Of a DNA stretch of 64,000 bases, positions 48,708 to 61,457 are shown piece after piece. Position 1 is the stretch's first letter. Every line of letters begins with the position of its first letter. The stretch comes from CAVTJX01 sp963735175 (GTDB lineage Bacteria > Electryoneota > RPQS01). The DNA lies in NCBI GenBank assembly GCA_963735175.1, contig CAVTJX010000018.1, forward strand, positions 124,001 through 188,000, read 5' to 3'. The position numbers were made by a program, and so were the translations under genes. Under the pieces are notes generated by a model, which made no database searches, was not told where the DNA came from, and saw only the letters and a program-made list of their open reading frames with translations.

Positions 48708-48728
48708 GGCGTTCTTTCATAGCGGTAT

Positions 48729-48790
48729 GATCCAGCCAGCGAAGCGGCGGCAATCTTGGGCGTCAGCGCATCGGATTGAACGTCACGTTC
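48729..48790 (-). repeat. Dispersed repeat, copy A, beside the nuoN 3' end
   Basis: Plus-strand text begins GATCCAGCC and contains GCGGCGGCAATCTTGGGCGT, CAGCGCATCGGATTGAACGT and CACGTTC. It aligns with copies B and C near the rho 3' end over about 45-60 bases with scattered differences. It ends 11 bases from the nuoN stop. Confidence 0.6.
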
Positions 48791-48801
48791 ACGGCAGGCT
48801 G

Positions 48802-50241
48802 CTAGGGCAGGTTCAGCGTGACCAGTTGCAGCAATTGCTCGGGGAAGATGCCGACGAGCAGGATAATCAGCGAAGACACTACCAGCGCCGCGCGGTAAGC
48901 CATGGGCTGCGCCACCGGCGACTCATCCTCGGCGCGGCTCATGTAAAGCAGCGTGATCACCCGCAGATAATAGTACGCTCCCAGGGCGCTGTTCAACAGA
49001 CCGATCACGGCCAGCAAAATGTGACCCTGCTGGATCGCCGCCGAAAAGATGTAGAGCTTGCCAAAGAAGCCCGCCGTGGGCGGCACGCCCGTCAGCGATA
49101 GCAGGAAGACCGACATCGTGATCCCTAAGAGCGGGTGCACCAGGCCCATTCCCCGGAAGGAGTCGTAGCCGTAGCCGGCGTCTTTCTGCCGATTCAGGAG
49201 GATGATTACGGCAAAAGCGCCAAGATTCATCACCGCATAGACCGCGAGGTAGTAGCCCGTCGCCGCGAAGGCTGCCGGCGTTCCCGCCACGATCCCCACC
49301 AGCAGATAGCCCGCGTGTGCAATCGAGGAATAGGCGAGCATCCGCTTGATGCTCGTCTGCCGAAGCGCCACCACGTTGCCCACGGTCATCGTGAGAATCG
49401 CCAGCCACGTCAGCGCGTCCGTCCACATCAAGGAGGTCGAAGCCAGCGTCACGCCGAAGACGCGGATCAGCGCCACAAACGCCGCCGCCTTCGGTCCCGT
49501 CGACATGAAGGCCGTGATAATTGCCGGCGCGCCGTCGTAGACGTCCGGCGACCAGAAGTGGAACGGCACCGCCGCCACCTTGAAGGCGAACCCCACCAGC
49601 AGCAGGGCGATCCCGGCGATGATCATCGCGTTGGGCTGGAACCCGGCTGCGAAGTATGCCGCGATGGCGCCGTAGTCGACCGAACCCACCGCCGCGTAAA
49701 GCAGCCCGATCCCGTAAAGCACGAAGGCCGAGGAAAACGACCCCAGCACGAAATACTTCAATCCGGCTTCCGCCGATTTCACATCCGCCCGCTGGAACGC
49801 GGCCAGCACGTAGAGCGCCAGCGACATCACCTCGAGGCCGAGGAAGAACAGCAGCAGATTCGCCGCCGACGCCATCACCATCATGCCGAAGACGGCCACC
49901 AGTAGCAGCGAATAGTATTCGCCCAGCCGCATGTTGCGCGAGCGCAGGTAGTGCGGCGAGAAAAGCACCGTCAACAGACCGATCACCGCGAACAATGCGC
50001 GGAACAGTGAGGCGAAGCCGTCGGCAAATACCGTCCCGGCAAACACCGTGTCGCTGTAACCCCACGTCGCCACCGCCGCCACGCCGCTGGCGACGAAGCC
50101 CAGGGCCGTCACCACCGGCAGCGCCAGCGACTTCCAGCCGTCACGGCGCATGGCGTCGAGGACGATCACCAGCAGCGTGGTGATCACCAGGATCGTTTCG
50201 GGCAAGACACCCGGCAGGTCAAAGGAGGTGGCGTAGTCCAC
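48802..50241 (-). CDS. nuoN: NADH-quinone oxidoreductase subunit N
   Basis: Antiporter-like membrane subunit of complex I, about 14 membrane helices in 479 residues. Typical phrases: VFSPHYLRSRNMRLGEYYSLLLVAVFGMMVMASA (in outline), LNLGAFAVI..., the conserved lysine region FHFWSPDVYDGAPAIITAFMSTGPKAAAF, and SIKRMLAYSSIAHAGYLLVG. Intact frame. It is three bases after nuoM and last in the nuoJKLMN unit. Confidence 0.96.
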   Translation of the reverse strand: MDYATSFDLPGVLPETILVITTLLVIVLDAMRRDGWKSLALPVVTALGFVASGVAAVATWGYSDTVFAGTVFADGFASLFRALFAVIGLLTVLFSPHYLRSRNMRLGEYYSLLLVAVFGMMVMASAANLLLFFLGLEVMSLALYVLAAFQRADVKSAEAGLKYFVLGSFSSAFVLYGIGLLYAAVGSVDYGAIAAYFAAGFQPNAMIIAGIALLLVGFAFKVAAVPFHFWSPDVYDGAPAIITAFMSTGPKAAAFVALIRVFGVTLASTSLMWTDALTWLAILTMTVGNVVALRQTSIKRMLAYSSIAHAGYLLVGIVAGTPAAFAATGYYLAVYAVMNLGAFAVIILLNRQKDAGYGYDSFRGMGLVHPLLGITMSVFLLSLTGVPPTAGFFGKLYIFSAAIQQGHILLAVIGLLNSALGAYYYLRVITLLYMSRAEDESPVAQPMAYRAALVVSSLIILLVGIFPEQLLQLVTLNLP

Positions 50242-50244
50242 GGG

Positions 50245-51746
<1,502 letters not shown>

Positions 51747-51750
<4 letters not shown>

Positions 51751-53676
51751 TTACCGAGCGCCACGACGAGGAAAGTGGTCAGGATGGCCAACAGGCCAAT
51801 GCCCATGAAGAGCGCATAGTTTTGCACGATGCCCGTCTGCGCGCGGCGCACGGCCTGGCCGACGCCCCCAAAGAAGGTGGCGGTGCCATTGATGAATCCG
51901 TCGATGGTGCCCTGATCGAAGTACTGTGCCAGCAATTCGGACAGCCGGACAAACGGCTGCGAGATCGCGCGGTCATAGAACTGATCGACACCGTATTTAT
52001 TAAGCAGCACCCGGTACAGCGGCGTTTCCGCCAGCGCCTTGGGCGTCGTCGACTTCTTCATATACCACTGGTAGGCAAGGAAAATGCCCGCCAGCGCAAT
52101 CAGCACGGAAATCGCCATCACCATGTATTCCACCGAGACGTCGTGCACTTCGCCCACCTCGGCGCCTTCAATCACGGCCCCGTGGCGAATCACCGGCTCC
52201 AGCCACTGCCCAAACCGGTTGTGCCCGCCCAGCGCGTGCGGCAGGCCGATGTAGCCGCCCACCGCCGACAGGATCGCCAACACCACCAGCGGCACGGTCA
52301 TCGCCTTCGGTGACTCGTGCAGGTGATGCTCCTGCGCCTTGGTGCCGCGGAACTTGCCATAGAAGGTCAGGTACACGAGCCGGAACATGTAAAAGGCCGT
52401 GAAAAACGCCGCCACCGAACCCACGGCCCAGAGCAGATAATGATGGCCTTCAAACGCCTTCCAGAAGAATCTCGTCCTTGGAAAAGAAGCCAGCCAGGCC
52501 GGGAACGCCCGCAATCGCCAGCGTGCCGACCAGGAATGTCGCAAAAGTCACCGGCATCTTCGACTTCAGCCCGCCCATGCTGCGAATGTCCTGCTCCCCC
52601 GACATGCCGTGAATTACCGATCCCGACCCTAAAAACAGCAACCCCTTAAAGAAGGCGTGCGTCATCAGATGAAACACGGCCGCGACATACGCCCCCACGC
52701 CGCAGGCGAGGAACATAAAGCCGAGCTGGCTCACCGTCGAATACGCCAGCACCTTCTTAATGTCGTTCTGCACGAGGCTGATGGATGCGGCAAAGATCGC
52801 CGTGAACGCGCCCACCCCGGCCACTGTCGTCATGGCTACGGGCGAGAGCGAGAACAGGAAGTTCGAGCGCACCACCATGTAGACGCCAGCCGTCACCATC
52901 GTCGCGGCATGAATCAGCGCCGACACCGGCGTCGGACCCGCCATCGCGTCTGGCAGCCAGACATAAAGCGGGAACTGCGCCGACTTGCCTACTGCGCCCA
53001 TAAACAGCAGCAGACAGATGGCAGTAATGACTCCCGCGCCTTCCCCATACAGCCCCGCCATTGGCACGAGCTGCGTGAACTGCACCGTCCCGAAGGTCGT
53101 CCAGATCAGGAAGATCGCCAGCAAAAAGCCAAAGTCGCCGATGCGGTTGACGATGAACGCCTTCTTCCCCGCCGTCGCCTTGGCCTCATCGGTATACCAG
53201 AAGCCGATCAGCAGGTACGAGCACAGGCCGACTCCCTCCCACCCCACGAACATCAGCAGGTAGTTGTTGCCCATCACGAGCAACAGCATGAAGAAGACGA
53301 ACAGGTTGAGGTAGACGAAGTACCGCCGGAAGCCGGCGTCCCCGTGCATGTAACCGATGGAATAGACGTGGATCAAAAAAGAAACGCCGGTGACGACCAG
53401 CATCATCACCAGCGAAAGGGGATCGATCAGAAACGCCGCCGCCGCCTCGAACCGCCCGGCGGAAATCCACGTGAAGAGTTCCAGTTCATAGCGGCGCGCG
53501 TCCGGCGAAAAGCTCAGCAATTCGATGAACGCGCCGCACGTGAACAGAAAGCCCAGCCCGATCATCGCCGCGGCCAAACCGCCGACCGCCTTTTCGGGGG
53601 CGCGGCGCAAGACAAACGTGTTGAGTGCGACACCCAACAGCGGAAACAGCGGAATCAGGAAAACAAGGTCGAGCAT
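51747..53676 (-). CDS. nuoL: NADH-quinone oxidoreductase subunit L, frameshifted
   Basis: Distal antiporter-like subunit of complex I with the long lateral helix. Seen: FLIDPLSLVMMLVVTGVSFLIHVYSIGYMHGD in outline, MFVGWEGVGLCSYLLIGFWY, VNRIGDFGFLL, LYVWLPDAMAGPTPVSALIH, MVTAGVYMVVRSNFLF, QNDIKKVLAYSTVSQLGFM. The frame breaks near 52465 just after VPGLAGFFSKDEILLE; the next frame resumes AFEGHHYLLWAVGSVAAFFT and reaches LAILTTFLVVALGK. About 643 residues rejoined. Confidence 0.95.
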
Positions 53677-53677
53677 A

Positions 53678-53983
53678 TCACCACTTGAGAAGCTTGACCG
53701 AATCGATGTTCATTGAACCCTTGTGGCGCCAGATCGAAATCAGAATCGCCAGCCCCACCGCCACCTCGGCCGCCGCCACGCACATCACAAAGAAGACCAG
53801 CACCTGTCCCGTTAGATCCACCCGGTAACGGGCCACGGCCACAAACGTCAGATTCACGGCGTTGAGCATCAGTTCCACGGACATGAGAATGATAATCATG
53901 TTCTTCCGCGTTAGAACGCCCATCACGCCGATGGCAAAAATCACCGCCGACAACAGGAGGTAATGCGTCATTTCAATCTGCAC
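53678..53983 (-). CDS. nuoK: NADH-quinone oxidoreductase subunit K
   Basis: Small three-helix membrane subunit (101 residues) of complex I. GTG start (VQIEMTHYLLLSAVIFAIG) with GAGGGA upstream, overlapping nuoJ by 11 bases. The conserved glutamates lie in ILMSVELMLNAVNL and CVAAAEVAVGLAI. Intact; the stop is one base from the nuoL start. Confidence 0.96.
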   Translation of the reverse strand: MQIEMTHYLLLSAVIFAIGVMGVLTRKNMIIILMSVELMLNAVNLTFVAVARYRVDLTGQVLVFFVMCVAAAEVAVGLAILISIWRHKGSMNIDSVKLLKW

Positions 53984-54489
53984 GGGGTCCCTCGGCGTCG
54001 GGCTTGCGGATCAGGGACACCGCGCCGATGACCGCCAGCAGCAGCAGCATCGACACCACCTCAAAGGCATACAGGTATTTCGAAAACAGGATGCCGCTGA
54101 TCGCCCGCACCTTCCCGAAGTCTTCGGGCAGCGGCGCAGCGTCCGGACGAATCGATGCCGTGGCCATCACTGTCATAAAGGAGATCAGCAGAATCAGGCT
54201 GGCCACGGCGATCCCCGCCACTTTCCAGGAAACCGGGATCTGTTCGTCGATCGGCTTCAGATTCAGAAGCATGATCACAAACAAAATCAGCACCATCACC
54301 GCGCCGGCGTAGACGATAATCTGAATCGCCGCTACAAACGGCGCCGACAGCAACACATAAAACCCGGCCAGACAGAAAAGTGTCACGACCAGGTACAGGG
54401 CGCTGGAGACCGGCGAAGGGGAGGTGATGGTCAGAAAGCGCCGCGAGGATGGCAGCCAGCCCAAACGCGGCGAACAATACGGTTTCCAT
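53973..54489 (-). CDS. nuoJ: NADH-quinone oxidoreductase subunit J, frameshifted
   Basis: Five-helix membrane subunit of complex I. From ATG 54489 the frame reads METVLFAAFGLAAILAALS, then breaks near 54432; the next frame resumes TITSPSPVSSALYLVVTLFCLAGFYVLLSA, IQIIVYAGAVMVLILFVIMLLN and a last helix (VVSMLLLLAVIGAVSLI). About 171 residues. First gene of the unit; nuoA to nuoI are not in the window. No SD is visible. Confidence 0.93.
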
Positions 54490-54538
54490 AGACTATTTAA
54501 GACGATAATCCGCCCGTGTTCCCGCAAAACAATCGTCG

Positions 54539-54567
54539 AATATACCGAAAAAGGACTACAATGTCAA
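54539..54567 (-). promoter_or_regulatory. Consensus promoter of nuoJKLMN
   Basis: Minus strand perfect TTGACA, 17-base spacer, TATATT, about 50 bases before the nuoJ ATG. The -35 overlaps the nrdR stop codon. Confidence 0.75.
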
Positions 54568-55040
54568 TCAGTCCGGAATGGATCCGCCAATCGAGCCCGC
54601 ATGCGATGCAGCTCGGCCAGAAATTCGTCCAGATTTTCGTAGCGCTTAAACACCGAAGCAAAGCGAACGTACGCCACTTCGTCGATCGGCAGCAATTCTT
54701 CCATGGTCCACTGCCCGATTTGCTGCGTCGTCACTTCACGCGTGTCGGCATTCAAAATCCGACCTTCCACGGAAGATATAATCTGCTCGATCTGCTCGGC
54801 AGTAACGGGCCGCTTGTTGCAGGCAATGGACACGCCACGCAGCATCTTCTTGCGATCCAGCGGCTCGCGGGTACCGTTCGATTTCAACACGAGCACCACA
54901 TGCTCCTCGGGGGCTTCATAGGTCGTAAAGCGATGTCCGCAGGCCGAGCAAGCGCGGCGCCGGCGGATGGCATGGCCATCCCTTGCCGGTCGCGAATCAA
55001 TCACCCGGTCTTCATCGGTTGCACAGAACGGACATCTCAT
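54564..55040 (-). CDS. nrdR: Transcriptional repressor NrdR
   Basis: Zinc- and nucleotide-dependent repressor of ribonucleotide reductase genes. The N-terminal zinc ribbon has cysteines at residues 3, 6, 31 and 34 (CPFC, CSACGHRFTTYE); the ATP-cone follows (VLVLKSNGTREPLDRKKMLRG; RREVTT-like EVTTQQIGQWTMEEL; VAYVRFASVFKRYENLDEF). 158 residues, intact. It is 51 bases downstream of glyA, an arrangement seen in many bacteria. No reductase gene or obvious NrdR box pair is in the window. Confidence 0.97.
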   Translation of the reverse strand: MRCPFCATDEDRVIDSRPARDGHAIRRRRACSACGHRFTTYEAPEEHVVLVLKSNGTREPLDRKKMLRGVSIACNKRPVTAEQIEQIISSVEGRILNADTREVTTQQIGQWTMEELLPIDEVAYVRFASVFKRYENLDEFLAELHRMRARLADPFRTD

Positions 55041-55091
55041 GCCGACTCCCCGCTTCGCGTCAAACTTTACATATCGCTGATCATGGTCAGA

Positions 55092-56404
55092 TCAAATGCC
55101 CCGCAATACCAAAGGTTTCGGGTACAGCGGGAAGTGGCTGACCAGCTCCGCCACCTCAGCCTTAACCGACTGCAATAGCGCTTCGTCATCCATCTGTTTC
55201 AATACACGGTCGATCAACCGGGCGATCTTCTTCATCTCGGCTTCCTTCATCCCCCGCGTCGTCACCGCCGGCGTCCCCACGCGCACGCCCGAGGTCGTCA
55301 TCGGCTTCTGCGGATCAAACGGCACCATGTTCTTATTGACCGTGATCCCCGCCTTCTCCAGCGCCTTCTCCGCGGCTTTGCCGGTCAGGCCCTTGGGCGA
55401 CAGGTCAATCAGAATCAAATGCGTGTCCGTGCCGCCCGATACCAGCGTGTAGCCCAAGGCAAGCAGTTCGTCGGCCAGCACCTTGGCGTTTGCTGACGAT
55501 CTGCCGGGCATAATCTTCGAATTCCGGCTGTCAACGCCTCGCCAAAGGCCACGGCCTTAGCGGCGATGACATGCATCAGCGGCCCGCCCTGCACGCCGGG
55601 AAAGACCCACGAATCCAGAGCCTCGGTGATCGTCTTCGGCTTGGGCATCCCCGCCAGCAGCAGCTCACCGCCCTTCTCGGCCGAGAGCAGCAGGCCGCCG
55701 CGCGGCCCACGCAGCGTCTTGTGCGTCGTCGTCGAGACCACGTGGCAATGCGGCACCACTTCCGGATGCTGCTTGCCCGCCACCAGCCCGGCGAAATGCG
55801 ACATGTCGCAGACCAGATACGCGCCAATCTCGTTGGCCAGTTCACGGAACTTGGCCAGCTCCCAGCGCCGCGGATAGGCCGAGGAGCCGGTCATGATCAG
55901 CTTGGGCCGGACTTCGCGGGCGGTCTTCGCCAGCGCGTCAAAATCGATATAGCCCGTTTCCCGCTTCACGCCGTAGCTGACGACATTGTATGTCCGCCCC
56001 GTGAAATTCACGGGCGAGCCGTGCGTCAAATGGCCGCCGTGAGCAAGGTCCATCCCCATGAACGTGTCGCCCGGCTTGATCAGTGTGTAATAAAGCGCCA
56101 TGTTGGCCTGTGCGCCGGAATGCGGCTGCACGTTCGCCCAATCGGCGTTGAACAGCCGGCAGGCGCGGTCGATGGCAAGCCGTTCGGCGTCGTCCACGAA
56201 TTCGCAGCCGCCGTAGTAACGATGACCGGGCAGCCCTTCGGCATACTTGTTGGTCATCACGTTACCCATCGCTTCAAGGACCGCGGTCGAGACGAAGTTC
56301 TCCGAAGCGATAAGTTCCAGCCCCGTATTCTGACGCACGCGTTCGTGTTCGATAGTCGCGAATACTTCGGGATCCGAAGTCTGAAGTTGTTTATCCGAGA
56401 TCAT
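55092..56404 (-). CDS. glyA: Serine hydroxymethyltransferase, frameshifted
   Basis: PLP enzyme interconverting serine and glycine with tetrahydrofolate. Seen: DPEVFATIEHERVRQNTGLELIASENFVS in outline, NKYAEGLPGHRYYGGCEFVD, VQPHSGAQANMALYYTLIKPGD, the PLP lysine in VSTTTHKTLRGPRGG, and after breaks near 55530 and 55497 LADELLALGYTLVSGGTDTH and KNMVPFDPQKPMTTSGVRVGTPAVTTRG. Between the breaks a third frame gives EFEDYARQIVS, filling the gap. About 437 residues. Start at ATG 56404 (ISDKQL). Confidence 0.95.
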
Positions 56405-56444
56405 GTGTAGATCCTTCTGTTGCTTGTCCAGCCCGCCGCCCGTC

Positions 56445-57708
56445 TTATTTCGGAATACGCGGCTTAGAACGCTGGAACCAACTTTCCGTAATTTCAAGCT
56501 GGATGAAGGCGCGGAAGAATAGTTCCTTCGCCCCCAGCTTGGCCTCATCCCGGCCTCGCACTCCGCCTTCCCCCGCGAAATGCAGCCGCCCGTCACCGGC
56601 GGCTACGGGCAACGATATTCCCGCCGCCGCGCCGATATCTTCGACCGCTGCGCCCCGTCGCTCCGGCCAGTAGTGACGGCGGTAAAACACCCCCGCGCGC
56701 CACGACCAGAAGTTGAAAACCCGTGAACAGCGGCGCCCGACCGGCTTCGCGCTCAATTCCCAGCGACACAAACAGCGGATTGATCGGCGCCGCCGAATGC
56801 AGCGAATCCGCGAGTAATATCCCCAAATCCTCGCGTTCCCACTGGCCGACCGCAATATCCGCGACGCTGCGCATGCGCTCCGCAAACCTGTAGCTGGCTC
56901 CCACCCGGAAATCGCCGGGGCTCTTGCCGCGCCGGTCACGCTTCAACGACGAATCCGCATCCAGCTTGGAAAAATCGTAAGTCCAGTTGCCAGTGACGCG
57001 CGGCTTCAGCATCAGGCCCACACCCACCCGCGGACTCACCTGATAGTATCCGCCGACTGCCGCCGACCAACCGCGAAAAGTCTCCACTTGCCGATAGGCT
57101 GTATCATAGTAATACTGCCGCCCTACGCGCTGCGGGAGGTCGATTGTCTGCCGCCGTTCCACGCGCAGCAGCGTATACGCCGCCGAGACGCCCAGCGCCA
57201 ACTTGTCCGTCACCCGCACACTGTTGTCGAGCCGCAGTTCAATCGCGCTGCCGCGCCAGCGATTGCGCTTTTCGAACGCGACGGTGTCCGCAGTTCCGGC
57301 AAAGACCGCTGTATCCGGCTCGAATGTCATGATATCCATCTGCCGCAACGGCTGCGCGCCAAAACCCAGCTTCCAGCGCGCCGTCATCGGCACATAGATC
57401 GCCACGTCCTGCCAGGTAAACTCGCCATCGGCATCGGTTCGGCCATGCGCCGTCGTATTCCAGAAACCGATCTGCCCACCCACGCGAAACGTCGTACGGG
57501 GAACAAACGCAGACAGCGCGGGATTCATCGTGTTGAACGCAAGCGAGTCGGCCAGGCCGATGCCCCCACCGCCCAATCCCTGCGTGCGTGTGCCGCCACC
57601 GGGCAGTTGTTCGCCCACGCCATTCGCCGAAAAAACCGAGCCGGCCTGCACGGGAACGCACAACGCCAGCACGGCTACGGCGATCAATAAGTAGATTCGG
57701 TAAACCAA
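56445..57708 (-). CDS. Outer-membrane barrel protein of the FadL/PorV-like type, frameshifted
   Basis: Signal peptide (YLLIAVAVLALCVPVQA) then GGGGIGLADSLAFNTMNPALSAF, the NPA motif seen near the start of FadL-like and PorV-like barrels, and many alternating strands (FRVGGQIGFWNTTAHG; WKLGFGAQPL; LALGVSAAYTLLRVERR). Near 56712 the frame shifts; the next frame gives FNFWSWRAGVFYRRHYW and KLGAKELFFRAFIQLEITE. About 420 residues. The TTG at 57708 overlaps the lipoprotein gene by 25 bases; another TTG at 57687 overlaps its TGA tightly and is equally possible. Cargo unknown. Confidence 0.75.
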
Positions 57709-58940
57709 ATGTAGAGCTTCGGTCGCTTGTTTGTGTCTTCGGACTGCGGACTGTGGAATACCTCGCGCGCCAGGTAGGTCTGTTCTTCGGACGTCAGGAT
57801 CTCAATCCCGCTGTTTGTGTCCGGCAGCGCTACCCAGCGGGCGGCAAAGCGCGTCACGTCAAAAATATACTCTGTCGTGGTCGAGTTCCACGCACCGAAA
57901 TCAGTATACTCAAAACCCAGAATTTGCTTCGATGCCAGCGTATCCGGGTCGGCCTGCCAAACGTCACTCAACAGTTCCCCGGTAAAGAATCCCACGGTTT
58001 GCGCCGGAAAGTGCATCACCAGCGGATTCAACGTGTCGGCAAACAGGTGCAGTTCGGCGCGCGCCACCGCGCGCGAATAGTCCTCTGTAACCCGCTGCAT
58101 CGGGAAATAGAGCGCGGCCCGACCATCGAGACCCTGGCTGAGATACAGACGGGTTGAATCCAGGGTCGCCGTGTTGAGCGCTATGTAGGCGTCATGAGTA
58201 GCCGCGCGCGTAATTGTCGTATCATGCCCCGCCGTCTCGCCGCCGTTCCACGCTGTGCCCTTCACGACAAGTTTCGGAGGATATTCGGGGAAGCCTGTAA
58301 CAATGTTCTCCGCGCTGCGGAATTGTACCACGACTCCCGAGTTTCGCGGTTCAAACAGCAACCCCCACGTCGCTGTATCTCCGGCAAGCCAGCGGTTCCA
58401 CAACGTTTCCGGAACTTGATACGCAAAGCTGTCAGCGGTCGTCGGGATGAGCACGGAGTCGATAACCGGCCAGTTCTCGCGGTCCGCCATAGTCACGTTC
58501 GAGTCCGGCACAAACGACAGTTCCGACCACTTCTTGCGGATCTCACGTACGCGCACTTCCAACGGACCCGCGCCCCGATCCGGCCATACGCGGTCGAGGT
58601 TCAAGTGGAAACGGATATACATGCTGTCAGGCCGTACGCTATCGGGAAAGTCTGCCACGAGGTCAAAGCGGATCGCGAAGAAGGCAAACAATCCCTGTGC
58701 TTGCCCGACTTCCAGAGACGTTCCGACTCCGTTCGTAAACAGTGGGTAAAAGGTTGTGCCCGCCGTCGCCGTTAGAGAGTCTATCACGAATGCCTCGGTG
58801 GGCTGGCCTGTGATGGCTCCCGTGCCGATGTCGGTCTCACGCTGGAGGCATCCGCCAAGCACGAACAACACCAACAGAAAAAAGAGGATGGGAATCAGAC
58901 TTCGAGGGCCGAGATAAGTATGCAAATGAAGAATTTCCAA
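57684..58940 (-). CDS. Large lipoprotein, unknown function
   Basis: 418 residues, intact. Signal peptide (LIPILFFLLVLFVLGGC) with a clear lipobox Cys near residue 31; mature part starts LQRETDIGTGAITGQPTEAF. The rest is beta-rich with paired phrases such as MYIRFHLNLDRVW, EVRVREIRKKW, AELHLFADTLNPL and YIFDVTRFAARWV, which resembles the DNRLRE-type extracellular modules (low confidence). It overlaps the barrel gene downstream, suggesting a surface lipoprotein plus barrel pair. TTG start (MEILHL); a second TTG lies five codons in. Confidence 0.7.
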   Translation of the reverse strand: MEILHLHTYLGPRSLIPILFFLLVLFVLGGCLQRETDIGTGAITGQPTEAFVIDSLTATAGTTFYPLFTNGVGTSLEVGQAQGLFAFFAIRFDLVADFPDSVRPDSMYIRFHLNLDRVWPDRGAGPLEVRVREIRKKWSELSFVPDSNVTMADRENWPVIDSVLIPTTADSFAYQVPETLWNRWLAGDTATWGLLFEPRNSGVVVQFRSAENIVTGFPEYPPKLVVKGTAWNGGETAGHDTTITRAATHDAYIALNTATLDSTRLYLSQGLDGRAALYFPMQRVTEDYSRAVARAELHLFADTLNPLVMHFPAQTVGFFTGELLSDVWQADPDTLASKQILGFEYTDFGAWNSTTTEYIFDVTRFAARWVALPDTNSGIEILTSEEQTYLAREVFHSPQSEDTNKRPKLYIWFTESTY

Positions 58941-58966
58941 GATGTAACAGGGGTGAACGGAAGTAG

Positions 58967-58995
58967 AATATACGAAACCGTCACGTAATTGTCAA
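58967..58995 (-). promoter_or_regulatory. Consensus promoter of the lipoprotein-barrel-glyA-nrdR unit
   Basis: Minus strand perfect TTGACA, 17-base spacer, TATATT, 27 bases before the TTG start. Confidence 0.75.
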
Positions 58996-59086
58996 CAAAT
59001 TCAAGAACTTTCACCCAACGCGCACGCGTTGGATCGCGTCTTTCCCGAACCGGCGTTGAATGTCTGCGGCGGGGATTTGAACGGTA

Positions 59087-59153
59087 GAGCCCGTCAGCCC
59101 GCGCAGTGGCGATGTTGCCGGGCGCCAGCGCATTGGATCAAACATCACGTTCG
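59087..59153 (-). repeat. Dispersed repeat, copy B
   Basis: Plus-strand GATGTTGCCGGGCGCCAGCG followed by CATTGGATCAAACATCACGT matches the cores of copies A and C. It lies about 97 bases from copy C in the same orientation, between rho and the lipoprotein operon promoter. Confidence 0.5.
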
Positions 59154-59173
59154 AGGCCGCACGGCGTGGTGAA

Positions 59174-59234
59174 GATCCAGCCCGCACGTCTTCGTGCGGC
59201 GGCAATCATGGGCGCCAGCGCCCCGGGTCAAGCG

Positions 59235-59237
<3 letters not shown>
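59174..59237 (-). repeat. Dispersed repeat, copy C, overlapping the rho stop codon
   Basis: Plus-strand GATCCAGCCCGCACG, hairpin CCGCACG-TCTT-CGTGCGG, then GCGGCAATCATGGGCGCCAG, CGCCCCGGGTCAAGCGTCAC. It aligns with copy A over almost its whole length apart from the hairpin. Core GGGCGC-CA-GCGCCC is palindromic here. Confidence 0.6.
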
Positions 59238-60491
<1,254 letters not shown>

Positions 60492-60553
60492 GGGTCGGTC
60501 TTCTGAAGAGGAAGGATAAGAAATGACAGTTCGCGGCGCGTGGGAGACGATAG

Positions 60554-61399
60554 TCAGCGGACGGCCAGCCGCTGCGGTGGGATTTGGGCGGAGTGGATGG
60601 TAACTTGATGCGGGAACGCTTCCTCGGGAAAGAGGTCGTTGACCACTCGTTCCAGCGCGTCGTTGATATCGGTGGAGTAAATGGTCACAGTACCCGGCGC
60701 TCCCGAAGACTGCAGGTCATTGCGCTCGCGCAGCAGTTGCTCGAGATCTGTCGCCGTCACCGAAGGCGTGTTGACGATGCTCACGCCGGAACCGAGGATT
60801 TCCCGCAACACCTTTTGAAAATACTCGTAGTGTGTGCAGCCGAGGACGAGCGTGTCGATGCCCGCTTCCCGCGCTGGTTGCAGGTAGTGCTCCACCACCT
60901 TGCGCGGAATTTCGCCTTCGGTCCAACCTTCCTCGACCAGCGGCACGAGTAGCGGAGCGCCGTTCGAAACGACAGTCACACCGGGCTTCAACCTGTCGAG
61001 CGCCATATCGTATGCTTTGCGCCGGACCGTAGCCTTGGTGGCGAGCACGCCGATACGGCCGCTGCGCGTGGCCGCCACGGCGGCGCGCGCCGTCGGTTCA
61101 ATCACCCCAATCACCGGTACGGGGCTGCGGGCCGTAATGTCTTCGAGCGACACCGACGAGACCGTGTTGCAGGCCACCACCAGTACCTTGGGATCATGCG
61201 CCAGCAGAAAGTCAAAACACTCGGAGGCAAAGCGGGCAATGAGCGGGATACTGAGCGAGGCATAGGGGACGCGGGCACGGTCCGCCAGAAACAGCACATT
61301 CTCGGATGGCAGACGGCGATGAATTTCCGCGGCCACCGTCAGGCCGCCGAGTCCGGAATCGAAAATCGCGATAGGACGCGAGACGCGTTCTGGGATCAC
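60554..61399 (-). CDS. murI: Glutamate racemase
   Basis: Supplies D-glutamate for peptidoglycan. Conserved: IAIFDSGLGGLTVAAEI (Asp14), the two catalytic cysteines in VVACNTVS (Cys77) and LVLGCTHYEYF (Cys188), and GVIEPTARAAVAATRSGRIGVL. 281 residues, intact. It lies between the amidase and rho; murI and amidase together fit a cell-wall group. Confidence 0.96.
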   Translation of the reverse strand: MIPERVSRPIAIFDSGLGGLTVAAEIHRRLPSENVLFLADRARVPYASLSIPLIARFASECFDFLLAHDPKVLVVACNTVSSVSLEDITARSPVPVIGVIEPTARAAVAATRSGRIGVLATKATVRRKAYDMALDRLKPGVTVVSNGAPLLVPLVEEGWTEGEIPRKVVEHYLQPAREAGIDTLVLGCTHYEYFQKVLREILGSGVSIVNTPSVTATDLEQLLRERNDLQSSGAPGTVTIYSTDINDALERVVNDLFPEEAFPHQVTIHSAQIPPQRLAVR

Positions 61400-61457
61400 G
61401 CGATACCTCGCTCAGTACGGTTGGCTTGTGCGTCAACGACAGCTACGGAAAAAAGTA

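Larger units (their letters stand above)
48495..48801. other. Non-coding stretch between convergent operons
   Basis: Contains two opposed terminators (48518-48548 plus, 48679-48707 minus) and one copy of a dispersed repeat (48729-48790). No gene seen. Confidence 0.8.

Noticed and set aside
49135..49905. 256-codon plus-strand ORF opposite nuoN
   Set aside because: Antisense shadow with extreme Arg/His content and no supporting start signal.
48923..50065. 380-codon minus-strand ORF in another frame of nuoN
   Set aside because: Lies wholly within intact nuoN; Arg, Gly and Ala-rich translation typical of a shifted GC-rich frame.
52657..53688. 343-codon plus-strand ORF opposite nuoL
   Set aside because: Antisense shadow of nuoL, with the same biased composition and no family resemblance.
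59011..59205. 64-codon ORF downstream of rho
   Set aside because: It covers the repeat copies and a hairpin; similar phrases from each copy are a by-product of the repeat, and there is no ribosome site.
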